From Euryarchaeota archaeon UBA125 (GTDB lineage: Archaea; Thermoplasmatota; Poseidoniia; Poseidoniales; Thalassarchaeaceae): a stretch of DNA of 7,811 nt. Positions 1-5,445 of this stretch are shown one piece after another (within the stretch, counting starts at the first letter, position 1; every line of letters starts with the position of its first letter). A program made the position numbers and the translations under genes. The notes under the pieces were generated by a model, which worked only from the letters and a program-made list of their open reading frames with translations, had not been told where the DNA came from and searched no databases. The stretch spans positions 1 through 7,811 of the forward strand of contig DAPV01000080.1 in assembly GCA_002502625.1 (NCBI GenBank), given 5' to 3'.

Positions 1-350
1 TTGTTTACCAAAACATGATCTAATTCTTGGTCGAGATCCAAATCAATTCCAACATCAGTAATATTTCCGTCAATATCAATAACTGTAAAAACTAATCCGA
101 GAGTAAGATAGTACATTCTATATTCTTCGATTCCAGTAGAGGAATTAAATGTTGAATTACTTGAATAGTGATTATCCAAGGACGTCCCACTATCAAATCC
201 TAAAAAATAGATGACGGGCAATTCATTCGTTGTTTCGTTGTAATAATTGTTGATAACAGTAGGTTCTGATTCGTCAGCATCAGCTGTACCACTACTCAAG
301 CATCCAGACAGAAAGATCACCATCGCAATCGAATAATCAAATCGGGCCAT
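1..350 (-). CDS. Secreted lipoprotein, N-terminal part, cut by window edge
   Basis: Reverse-strand reading from the ATG at 350 stays open for 116 codons to the left edge, so the C-terminus is missing. Residues 8-16 form a short hydrophobic stretch ending in a lipobox (LSGC, Cys17), which implies export and lipid anchoring at the cell surface. After it come a low-complexity acidic and Thr-rich segment, an Asn/Tyr/Thr linker (VINNYYNETTNE, about 32-43) and then a globular start. The visible end is Asp-rich with a DIDGN stretch that could bind calcium. The signal region is short; a TTG two codons upstream (354-356) would add a second Arg and is an alternative start. It is divergent from the membrane protein at 475. 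I do not recognise the family. Lipoprotein nature is well supported, function unknown. Confidence 0.72.
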   Translation of the reverse strand, partial: MARFDYSIAMVIFLSGCLSSGTADADESEPTVINNYYNETTNELPVIYFLGFDSGTSLDNHYSSNSTFNSSTGIEEYRMYYLTLGLVFTVIDIDGNITDVGIDLDLDQELDHVLVN

Positions 351-365
351 TCGCAAGGGTGAATT

Positions 366-383
366 AGAATCACATTTGATTCT
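366..383. promoter_or_regulatory. Inverted repeat in divergent promoter region
   Basis: A perfect 7-base inverted repeat (AGAATCA, 4-base spacer, TGATTCT) lies 16-33 bases upstream of the lipoprotein ATG on the minus strand, between two divergent genes. The position suits an operator for a dimeric regulator. A palindrome of this size can also arise by chance in AT-rich DNA, and no regulator gene is nearby. Confidence 0.35.
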
Positions 384-462
384 GATAATGATGATGACCA
401 TGTTGCCCCCAGTGCTATCTGATCCAGTAAAATCCCTTAGCATCCGAGATATCATCTCTCTA

Positions 463-467
463 GAGGT
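463..467 (+). promoter_or_regulatory. Ribosome binding site of the PAQR-family gene
   Basis: GAGGT ends 7 bases before the ATG at 475 and matches the anti-Shine-Dalgarno end of 16S rRNA. It supports this start over the ATG three codons further in. It overlaps an 8-base palindrome (CTCTAGAG, 458-465), which could weakly mask the site. Confidence 0.5.
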
Positions 468-474
468 AATGTAG

Positions 475-1137
475 ATGGAAGAAATGCCACATGAGTTGCA
501 CGTTTCTCCTTATCCACCGAATGAAGAAATTGTGAACGCCATCACCCATGGTCTGGGTATTATCCTTGCAGGAGTGGGTCTTTACTTTCTCTTGATTGAG
601 GCGAATCTAACAGAAGACCCATGGAAACTGTGGTCTAGCGTGACGTTCGGCCTGTGTATGATCACTTGCTACCTCTTCTCTACCCTCTACCACGCCGCTA
701 CGGATTTAGAATTCAAGCATCAGATGAGAATTGCAGATCATATTGGGATTTATTTGCTGATTGCTGGGTCCTATACCCCTTTCGCCCTAGTGAGCCTTCG
801 TGGCTGGATTGGTGTTACTTATTTTATTCTCATATGGGGTTGCGCTGTGGTTGGAATCACACTCAGAATTGTCAATAGGCGTGTTCCAAACTATGTCTCA
901 GTAGCACCTTATCTCATCATGGGGTGGCTAGCTATAATTGGAATCAAACCATTGTTTGACTCAATTGGGTGGGATGGATTGGCTCTGGTTATTCTAGGGG
1001 GGGTGTTCTACTCAATCGGAGTTGTATTTTACTCTTGGAAGAGGCTCCCATTCAACCATGCCATCTGGCATCTATTCGTACTCGCCGGAAATATCAGCCA
1101 TTACTTCGCAATAATCTTAGAAGTAATCCCCCATTGA
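475..1137 (+). CDS. trhA: PAQR / hemolysin III family integral membrane protein
   Basis: This 220-residue protein has the length and seven-helix hydrophobic pattern of the hemolysin III (PAQR, TrhA/YqfA) family. All family hallmarks are present: NAITHG at 21-26, the S-x3-H pair (Ser69, His73) in FSTLYH, ADH at 87-89 followed by GIYLLIAGSYTPF, and the last-helix H-x3-H (His195, His199) in HAIWHLFVLAG. In the family these residues build a membrane-embedded zinc site. Bacterial members are linked to membrane fluidity homeostasis and eukaryotic ones are receptors with ceramidase-like activity; the role in archaea, with their different lipids, is unknown. The ATG at 475 has a well-placed GAGGT. 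The gene ends 9 bases from the convergent nitroreductase gene. The family call is secure; the biochemical activity is not. Confidence 0.92.
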   Translation: MEEMPHELHVSPYPPNEEIVNAITHGLGIILAGVGLYFLLIEANLTEDPWKLWSSVTFGLCMITCYLFSTLYHAATDLEFKHQMRIADHIGIYLLIAGSYTPFALVSLRGWIGVTYFILIWGCAVVGITLRIVNRRVPNYVSVAPYLIMGWLAIIGIKPLFDSIGWDGLALVILGGVFYSIGVVFYSWKRLPFNHAIWHLFVLAGNISHYFAIILEVIPH

Positions 1138-1146
1138 GATTCTTTT

Positions 1147-1902
1147 CTACTCTCCTAGATTTTTCTTTGAAAGCATTACCTCAGAGGGAGATATTCTGTT
1201 CGCTTCAAATTTGTTCGCTTTGCCCTGACTGGGATATCCTATACATATCCCGCAAAGAAGTGAGTAATTCTTGCTGATATCGAATTCTTTTCGGACCGCA
1301 TCCTCCCAAATTGCAACGGATCCCTGAGCACAGGTCCCCAATCCTCTAGAATGCGCAGAGAGCATTAGATTCTGCATGAAAAAGCCAGCATCTGAGGCAG
1401 CAAACTTGCCTAGACTTTTGTGGGTGAACAAGAACAATTCTACAGGTGCGCCGAAGAATTCATAATTCCTAGCCCAGAACCGATCTCTAGCTTCTTTGTC
1501 ATCCTTATCGATTCCTAAATGGTTGTATAATTCCTTGCCAATTCTTTGGGATCTTGGCAGTAAATCCTTGTGGTATCTTTTGAGAACTAACCAATTACTA
1601 GTAGGCAACCCTCTTCTCCGAATTAAAGCTTTAATTTTTCCGAAAATCCCTTGTCCTTGTCCAGTTTTGACTAACTCAAATCGACTTAGAAATTCCGCAG
1701 ATAAACGATCTCTGATATCGCCCTTTGCTACTGCCACCATGAACGGACGAGTGTTACTCCAACTGGGAGACGTCAAGCCTGTAGCGATAATCTCCTCGAT
1801 TATCTCATCTGGAACGGGTGTTGGAAGAAAGTCTCGAGTAGATCTTCTAGAAGCTGCAAAAGTGTTGAAATCTCCAGCATCAAAACCCATTTCCATGTCC
1901 AT
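1147..1902 (-). CDS. Nitroreductase-family FMN oxidoreductase
   Basis: The 251-residue product carries the nitroreductase fold signature. Near the N-terminus SRRSTRDF (18-25) supplies the paired Arg residues that contact FMN phosphate. It is followed by PVPDEIIEEI and SPSWSNTRPF (45-54), the conserved segment that packs on the flavin. The C-terminal half has DAGFFMQNLMLSAHSRGLGT (171-190) and CIGYP (220-224), also typical. The middle (about 75-145) is long, basic and aromatic, probably a lid over the active site that sets substrate choice. Family members use NAD(P)H to reduce nitroaromatics, quinones, flavins or enones; the substrate here cannot be read. No signal peptide, so cytoplasmic. A second ATG two codons in is possible. 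An AT-rich CATATGAAATAT stretch about 16-28 bases upstream fits a leaderless promoter. No ribosome binding site is evident. Confidence 0.88.
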   Translation of the reverse strand: MDMEMGFDAGDFNTFAASRRSTRDFLPTPVPDEIIEEIIATGLTSPSWSNTRPFMVAVAKGDIRDRLSAEFLSRFELVKTGQGQGIFGKIKALIRRRGLPTSNWLVLKRYHKDLLPRSQRIGKELYNHLGIDKDDKEARDRFWARNYEFFGAPVELFLFTHKSLGKFAASDAGFFMQNLMLSAHSRGLGTCAQGSVAIWEDAVRKEFDISKNYSLLCGICIGYPSQGKANKFEANRISPSEVMLSKKNLGE

Positions 1903-2001
1903 AGTAAGGTGAATTGATATTTCATATGTGTCATTAAAGGGGTTTTCGAAGGTAAGGTTCCAACTGTTCGGATGGGTGTGTTAATTGCAATTCGAGGGTA
2001 C

Positions 2002-2009
2002 TTTAACAT
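2002..2009 (+). promoter_or_regulatory. TATA-like box of the EF-hand gene
   Basis: TTTAACAT, in an AT-rich stretch that continues to 2016, is centred about 31 bases before the ATG at 2037. Archaeal TATA boxes sit about 26 bases before the transcription start, so the mRNA would have almost no leader. No ribosome binding site precedes the ATG, consistent with this. Confidence 0.4.
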
Positions 2010-2036
2010 AATTAAGCCCCAATTCTTGGATTGAAT

Positions 2037-2318
2037 ATGGATGTAGATGATGAATCATGGAGTGTTAATGAAGCCATTAAAAATCTGAAGAATGCAATGA
2101 AGGAAAATAACCAAAGAGCAAGTGAGGTTTTTTCTTCCATAGATGCAAATGACGATGGAAAAATCAATGGCCCCGAATTGTACAAGGGATTAATTGAACA
2201 CATTGGAGATCGTCTGTCTCCTGGACAAGTTTCAATGATCATCAATGCATTGGATACAAACGATGACAACCGAATCGATCTTGTAGAACTTTCAGCTGCT
2301 CTTGATGAAGAGGAATAA
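2037..2318 (+). CDS. Small two-EF-hand calcium-binding protein
   Basis: This 93-residue acidic protein has two EF-hand motifs. Loop 1, DANDDGKINGPE (36-47), is canonical: Asp/Asn/Asp at 1, 3, 5, Gly at 6, Ile at 8 and Glu at 12. Loop 2, DTNDDNRIDLVE (73-84), keeps all ligands but has Asn instead of Gly at position 6. The helices before and after each loop are visible (ASEVFSSI, LYKGLIEHIG, QVSMIINAL, LVELSAAL). The pair therefore resembles half of calmodulin. There is no signal peptide or membrane segment, so a cytoplasmic calcium sensor or buffer is the simplest reading. I start at the ATG at 2037; an in-frame TTG two codons earlier (2031) is less likely. It stands alone between minus-strand genes, with its own TATA-like box. 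Its target is unknown. Confidence 0.86.
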   Translation: MDVDDESWSVNEAIKNLKNAMKENNQRASEVFSSIDANDDGKINGPELYKGLIEHIGDRLSPGQVSMIINALDTNDDNRIDLVELSAALDEEE

Positions 2319-2406
2319 CTCATAGAAACTCCTTCCAAACACAGGTCTTGAATAGGAAGCTATGCGAACGACCCACTGCAACCCTTAGTTTCAGAAAATG
2401 AAATGC

Positions 2407-2430
2407 AAAGAGGTTAGATATCCCCTCTTT
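2407..2430. terminator. Inverted repeat between convergent genes, possible terminator
   Basis: AAAGAGG and CCTCTTT form a perfect 7-base stem around a 10-base loop, between the end of the EF-hand gene (2318) and the end of the minus-strand gene (2457). The right arm ends in TTT on the plus strand, and T-rich stretches follow at 2451-2465. A two-way terminator is plausible. Archaeal termination depends mostly on T-runs, so the stem may be incidental. Confidence 0.35.
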
Positions 2431-2456
2431 ATTCTCCGCTTTCGAACATAATTTTG

Positions 2457-2777
2457 TCATTTTTCTGCTATTTTAATCTCATAATCAGTTTTTCCAAATC
2501 CATCTGGAAGTCCCCATTTTTTGATATAAAAGTCAATTGGAATGGCGCCATCTCCTCTGTCTACAGCGTAATTATCTCCATAGATCTCCTCTACGGTAGG
2601 CGCCGGGCCTTCATATGATAAGTACCAATTCTCAGGAACACTTGGACCACTCTCAGTACCATCTGGGCCAATCCAGTTCTTTCCTGATGAATAATTTTCA
2701 TCTTTATCTTTCTCCATATTTATTTTAGCAGTATTACCAAAAATTATGGAAAACAAATTCATTAGCCAGGCGTACAT
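2457..2777 (-). CDS. Small uncharacterised protein, third gene of the S3Ae operon
   Basis: I do not recognise this 106-residue protein. Residues 1-14 are hydrophobic (MYAWLMNLFSIIFG) and could be a short membrane anchor. From about residue 21 it is acidic and soluble, with many Gly, Pro, Tyr and Trp: GKNWIGPDG, VPENWYLSYEGPAPTVEEIY and KKWGLPDGFG. These look like turns and exposed aromatic patches rather than long helices. The segment EGPAPTVEEIY (56-66) resembles EGPTLDEIY in the tail of the S3Ae protein from the same operon. It begins 21 bases after the phosphorylase gene on the same strand, so it is probably co-transcribed. An internal ATG at 2717 (MEKDKDENYS) would remove the hydrophobic part and is a real alternative. 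The frame is coherent, so I believe it is a gene; its function is unknown. Confidence 0.62.
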   Translation of the reverse strand: MYAWLMNLFSIIFGNTAKINMEKDKDENYSSGKNWIGPDGTESGPSVPENWYLSYEGPAPTVEEIYGDNYAVDRGDGAIPIDFYIKKWGLPDGFGKTDYEIKIAEK

Positions 2778-2798
2778 AATTAGAACCCACTAGAAATT

Positions 2799-3560
2799 TT
2801 ACAAACAAGAAATAATGGCTGACCAAAGACGTCCATGAACAGTGGATGCTAGGCCTTCTACAGCATGATGATCAATCTCAGCGGATTCATCACCTGGAGT
2901 TTGTCCAGCAGCCCAATTAGATGAGACGCTAAGCCCCAAATGCATGCATCCTTTTTCTGCAATTAGTTTTGCTTCAGCCGCTAATGTCATTCCAACAACA
3001 TCGGCTCCCATTGTTTTCAATGCGTTTATCTCTGCGGGTGTTTCAAATTGTGGACCTGTCATTTGAGCCACAACAACATGAGGAACTACATCTTGACTCG
3101 AATCAAGCGCAGATATAACCAATTCAGACAATTTAGAATCAAAATGAGAGGTCATGTCAGCATGTATTGCAGCATCATCGTGGAAGGTCCAAACTTTCCC
3201 AGTGAAGTCAAGAGTATGTTTCGCCACACCGATATATCCAGGCGGGAGATCTTCTCTCAAGGAACCAACTGAATTGATACTTATTACAAATTCTGGTTCA
3301 AAGGAAAGAACTGCGTGAACATTCGCCCTGTGTTCTATTCTATGGGGGGGAGTAACCACTCCATCCCCATGATGACGTTGAACAATTGCAATTTCATGAA
3401 TAGAACCATCTTGGTCTGAAAATCTAATCAGTTCCGTAGGAACTTCACCCCATGGACTATCAATTCGAATTGATTCTTGACCAATCATCTTGAATGTATC
3501 AGGTAATGCATCTACAAGGGACTTCATACCAGTTCCACAAAGCACCGCAATGCGGGGCAT
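2799..3560 (-). CDS. MTAP/PNP-family nucleoside phosphorylase, probably 6-oxopurine type
   Basis: The 253-residue protein matches the trimeric purine nucleoside/methylthioadenosine phosphorylase family. Visible motifs are the N-terminal phosphate loop CGTG (8-11), QRHHGDG followed by PPHRIEHRANV (71-81), SVGSL (97-101), MTGPQFETPAEI (167-178) and ADVVGMTLAAEA (186-197) at the nucleoside site. These enzymes cleave (methylthio)purine nucleosides with phosphate, in methionine and purine salvage. The base-contacting segment reads SSNWAAG with Asn215. Adenine-specific MTAPs have Asp in this region, while the Asn form is known in 6-oxopurine enzymes such as methylthioinosine phosphorylase, so inosine, guanosine or methylthioinosine is the likelier substrate (inference). 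The ATG lies 5 bases after the S3Ae stop, so it is co-transcribed with that ribosomal gene. Cytoplasmic. Confidence 0.9.
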   Translation of the reverse strand: MPRIAVLCGTGMKSLVDALPDTFKMIGQESIRIDSPWGEVPTELIRFSDQDGSIHEIAIVQRHHGDGVVTPPHRIEHRANVHAVLSFEPEFVISINSVGSLREDLPPGYIGVAKHTLDFTGKVWTFHDDAAIHADMTSHFDSKLSELVISALDSSQDVVPHVVVAQMTGPQFETPAEINALKTMGADVVGMTLAAEAKLIAEKGCMHLGLSVSSNWAAGQTPGDESAEIDHHAVEGLASTVHGRLWSAIISCL

Positions 3561-3565
3561 AGAAA

Positions 3566-4492
3566 TTACTCCGACAAGCGCTCAATGAGATCGGCTTTCT
3601 TTCCAGAAACAGGAAGACCTTTCTCCTTGAGAATCTCTTTGAGTTCAGCAACAGTCATCGAAGAATAGTCTACACTTTCAGTTGAATCTAGTTCTTCTGA
3701 GTCATCCTCTGATTCAGTTTCCTCATCTGAGTTATCATCTTCAGCTAATTCACTAATCGCTTCACCCGCTTCAGCGGCAACCAATACATCATCAGTAGAA
3801 CTTGTATCTTCGACTTCTTTGGCAGCAGCCTTTTCTCTCTCTTCTTGAGCATAAATTTCATCCAAAGTTGGTCCTTCATCTGAAAATACTCCCGATTGAC
3901 GAAGTTCAGACTTGTGGAAAACAACAGAACGCACAGAATAAATTGAGGAACAGGAATCCTTTACTTCATTTTCAAGATTACCATCCAGAATAGAGGCTTG
4001 TAATTTCAGCCAAGTTGTTGTTGAAGCTACTTTGTATAATCTATCTTTTACAATATTACGAATCACAGTTTTCATACTTGATTTGATACGGTTTGGAGAG
4101 ATTACTACTAATTTTAAACGAACATAAAAGCCATCTTCGCTAACTACGTCAATAACCATGTCCACCTTACCTCGATTTCTACGAACTTGTCTGCGGAAGT
4201 GATCTCTCTGTACTTCATGACCAATAAATTCAGTAATTGCATCTTGATTTAGCACTTCAGTGACACGAAACTTGAGTTTAATATGCATTTTAGTGAAATC
4301 GCCATCCATTTCGTTCTGAGTAACTTCATGAATTCGTCCAACTACATTCTCAGGATTTTCAGATAATGTCTCTCCGATTACCTTGAAGGAATGAGGATTT
4401 CGAGGGGCACGGATAGAGTACCAGCGCTTAGACTTCCACTTATCTCTCAGCTTACGGGCTGCAGTGCGTGACTTTGCGCTTTTAGCTGCCAT
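3566..4492 (-). CDS. rps3ae: 30S ribosomal protein S3Ae (eS1) with acidic linker and SAP domain
   Basis: Residues 1 to about 200 are an archaeal S3Ae/eS1 protein of the small ribosomal subunit: a basic N-terminus (KSRTAARKLRDKWKSKRWY), VIGETLSENPENVVGRIHEV (38-57), then FRVTEV, QRDHFRRQVRRNRGKVDMVI (95-114) and the YSVRSVVFHKSE end. Typical archaeal S3Ae is about 200 residues; this one has 308. The extra part begins with EGPTLDEIYAQEE, continues through a very acidic Asp/Glu/Ser linker (about 226-275) and ends in a SAP-type helix-turn-helix (about 276-308: SMTVAELKEILKEKGLPVSG followed by KKADLIERL). SAP domains usually bind nucleic acids. The ATG at 4492 has a strong AAGGAG site 8 bases upstream and a TATA-like box further up. 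It leads an operon with the phosphorylase and a small unknown gene. The tail is in frame and uninterrupted, so it is not an assembly join visible here. Confidence 0.93.
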   Translation of the reverse strand: MAAKSAKSRTAARKLRDKWKSKRWYSIRAPRNPHSFKVIGETLSENPENVVGRIHEVTQNEMDGDFTKMHIKLKFRVTEVLNQDAITEFIGHEVQRDHFRRQVRRNRGKVDMVIDVVSEDGFYVRLKLVVISPNRIKSSMKTVIRNIVKDRLYKVASTTTWLKLQASILDGNLENEVKDSCSSIYSVRSVVFHKSELRQSGVFSDEGPTLDEIYAQEEREKAAAKEVEDTSSTDDVLVAAEAGEAISELAEDDNSDEETESEDDSEELDSTESVDYSSMTVAELKEILKEKGLPVSGKKADLIERLSE

Positions 4493-4500
4493 GTGAACTT

Positions 4501-4506
4501 CTCCTT
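4501..4506 (-). promoter_or_regulatory. Shine-Dalgarno site of rps3ae
   Basis: On the minus strand AAGGAG precedes the ATG at 4492 with an 8-base spacer. It is the strongest ribosome binding site in the window and fixes the start of the ribosomal protein gene. Confidence 0.75.
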
Positions 4507-4552
4507 TTGTGCCGGGACTTGCCCTCTTGCACAGTCGCCGACCTGCAACCAG

Positions 4553-4560
4553 TATTTGAA
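4553..4560 (-). promoter_or_regulatory. TATA-like box of the rps3ae operon
   Basis: TTCAAATA on the minus strand is close to the archaeal TATA consensus and stands out in a GC-richer stretch. With the usual offset, transcription would start near 4530, leaving a leader of roughly 35-40 bases that carries the ribosome binding site. Confidence 0.5.
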
Positions 4561-4611
4561 CGCCCCCCTACATGGAAATCATAATCAAGTGGCATTTCAT
4601 TCGGTGAAGAT

Positions 4612-4618
4612 GATATCA
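4612..4618 (+). promoter_or_regulatory. Weak TATA-like box of the COG1325-like gene
   Basis: GATATCA is centred 26 bases before the ATG at 4641, the right offset for a leaderless transcript, and there is no ribosome binding site. The match to the consensus is poor, so the call rests mainly on spacing. Confidence 0.25.
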
Positions 4619-4640
4619 TTGACACTATCAGAAGTTATTA

Positions 4641-5087
4641 ATGGGCGTACATCGACTTGAATTACGAGCGCATTGTAGCGCTATTGATGACCTCGCAGTA
4701 ATACGAAGTGCAATAAAAAAATTAGTTGGGGATGACACAACAATTATTGAAAAGTCAGACAAATCCTGGCATGGAGGTCCACAAACAAACTTTTCATTAG
4801 AAATAACTCGTAAAAAGGATGTTCGATTTGTTATTTCTCAACTTGGCAACCAATGTCTAACTATCCTTTTAGAAGGGGACATATTATCGAGAATAGATGA
4901 TCGAAATATCATCCATTTAAGATTAAGTTTAGCAGAATTATGCTGCGGGAAAATCAAAATCTCGGAATCAAGAAAACGTGAACCATGTATTAAATTGAAT
5001 ATCAAATTAGAAGTTTACCCGGGTCAATCTGTTAACGATATTGCTATCGAATGTTTACAAAATGCTATTTCTACTGACGAAAATTAA
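4641..5087 (+). CDS. COG1325-like (DUF54) RNA-binding, predicted exosome-associated protein
   Basis: The 148-residue protein fits the archaeal COG1325 family in length and layout. An opening strand VHRLELRAHCSAIDD (3-17) is followed by an Ile/Ala-rich helix, WHGGPQTNFSLEITRKKDVR (43-62), a central LSRIDDRNIIHLRLS (82-96) and the closing IKLNIKLEVYPGQS (117-130). Family members are small RNA-binding proteins, predicted from conserved gene neighbourhoods to act with the archaeal exosome in RNA processing; I know of no firm biochemical role. It is cytoplasmic, with no signal or membrane segment. It is divergent from rps3ae, sharing a 148-base intergenic region, and leads a plus-strand group with the ferredoxin and pdxS genes. 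Two adjacent Cys (101-102) and four others are scattered and do not form a recognisable metal site. The family assignment is by pattern, so moderate confidence. Confidence 0.78.
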   Translation: MGVHRLELRAHCSAIDDLAVIRSAIKKLVGDDTTIIEKSDKSWHGGPQTNFSLEITRKKDVRFVISQLGNQCLTILLEGDILSRIDDRNIIHLRLSLAELCCGKIKISESRKREPCIKLNIKLEVYPGQSVNDIAIECLQNAISTDEN

Positions 5088-5091
5088 AACG

Positions 5092-5100
5092 AATATTTTT
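5092..5100 (+). promoter_or_regulatory. TATA-like box of the ferredoxin gene
   Basis: AATATTTTT, just after the COG1325-like stop codon, is centred about 29 bases before the ATG at 5125. This suggests that ferredoxin and pdxS can be transcribed from their own start, with nearly no leader, and favours 5125 over the later ATG at 5149. Confidence 0.4.
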
Positions 5101-5124
5101 CTAAGGAATAGCACACATCTTGAA

Positions 5125-5424
5125 ATGGGACCACCTTCACCGCGTATCATGACTCACGTTGTAACAAGCGCCTGTGTAGACCACAAATACCAAGATTGTG
5201 TGGCAGTTTGCCCTGTAGAGGCTTTTAGGGAAGCGGATAATTATTTGGTTATCGATCCTGACGAGTGTATTGATTGTGCTGCATGTGTATCTGAGTGTCC
5301 TGTAGAAGCAATTTTTGCAGATACGGACGTCCCTGCTGATGAAGAAGAATGGATTGATCGAAATGAAGATGAATCTCCTAATCTAGAAATTGCCATGGGT
5401 GATTCACCAGTTCTTGCTGATTAA
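5125..5424 (+). CDS. fdxA: 7Fe ferredoxin [3Fe-4S][4Fe-4S]
   Basis: This 99-residue electron carrier has seven cysteines spaced exactly as the cluster ligands of the Azotobacter FdI/FdxA type: Cys17, 25, 29, 48, 51, 54 and 58. By family knowledge Cys17, 25 and 58 hold the [3Fe-4S] cluster, while Cys29, 48, 51 and 54 hold the [4Fe-4S] cluster. The two non-ligand cysteines of that family are replaced (His20 and Ala33), so every Cys here is a ligand. Core motifs are CVAVCPVEAF and CIDCAACVSECPVEAIF, followed by an acidic C-terminal tail (VPADEEEWIDRNEDE). I start at 5125 because a TATA-like box fits; an ATG at 5149 (MTHVVTSAC) matches the usual family N-terminus and is nearly as likely. It sits 37 bases after the COG1325-like gene and 21 before pdxS. 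Redox partner unknown. Confidence 0.9.
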   Translation: MGPPSPRIMTHVVTSACVDHKYQDCVAVCPVEAFREADNYLVIDPDECIDCAACVSECPVEAIFADTDVPADEEEWIDRNEDESPNLEIAMGDSPVLAD

Positions 5425-5445
5425 ATCTAAGGATAGTGCACCAAT

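Noticed and set aside
997..1003. Run of seven G in the PAQR gene as a possible frameshift or phase-variable site
   Set aside because: The reading frame is intact through it (Leu-Gly-Gly-Val) and family motifs continue on both sides in the same frame.
969..1277. Plus-strand open frame running past the end of the PAQR gene
   Set aside because: It overlaps the PAQR gene in another frame and then the nitroreductase gene antisense, and has no protein-like pattern.
1496..1912. Plus-strand open frame across the nitroreductase gene
   Set aside because: It is a shadow of a well-supported gene on the other strand, with no recognisable motif and irregular composition.
1983..1992. Palindrome AATTGCAATT as an operator
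   Set aside because: It is short, AT-rich and likely by chance; it lies near but not within the EF-hand promoter core.
2012..2338. Minus-strand open frame covering the EF-hand gene
   Set aside because: The plus-strand frame has two perfect EF-hand loops; the antisense frame is Ser-rich low complexity typical of a shadow.
3344..3350. Run of seven G (C on the coding strand) in the phosphorylase gene as a possible frameshift
   Set aside because: The frame continues through the conserved PPHRIEHRAN motif, so the run simply encodes the conserved prolines.
4493..4640. Possible small RNA or tRNA in the S3Ae leader region
   Set aside because: I could not find a cloverleaf, a tRNA T-loop motif or a convincing long stem; the region is explained by divergent promoters.
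5041..5124. N-terminal extension of the ferredoxin overlapping the COG1325-like gene
   Set aside because: The upstream 28 codons overlap the previous gene, contain the candidate TATA box and have no counterpart in FdxA proteins.
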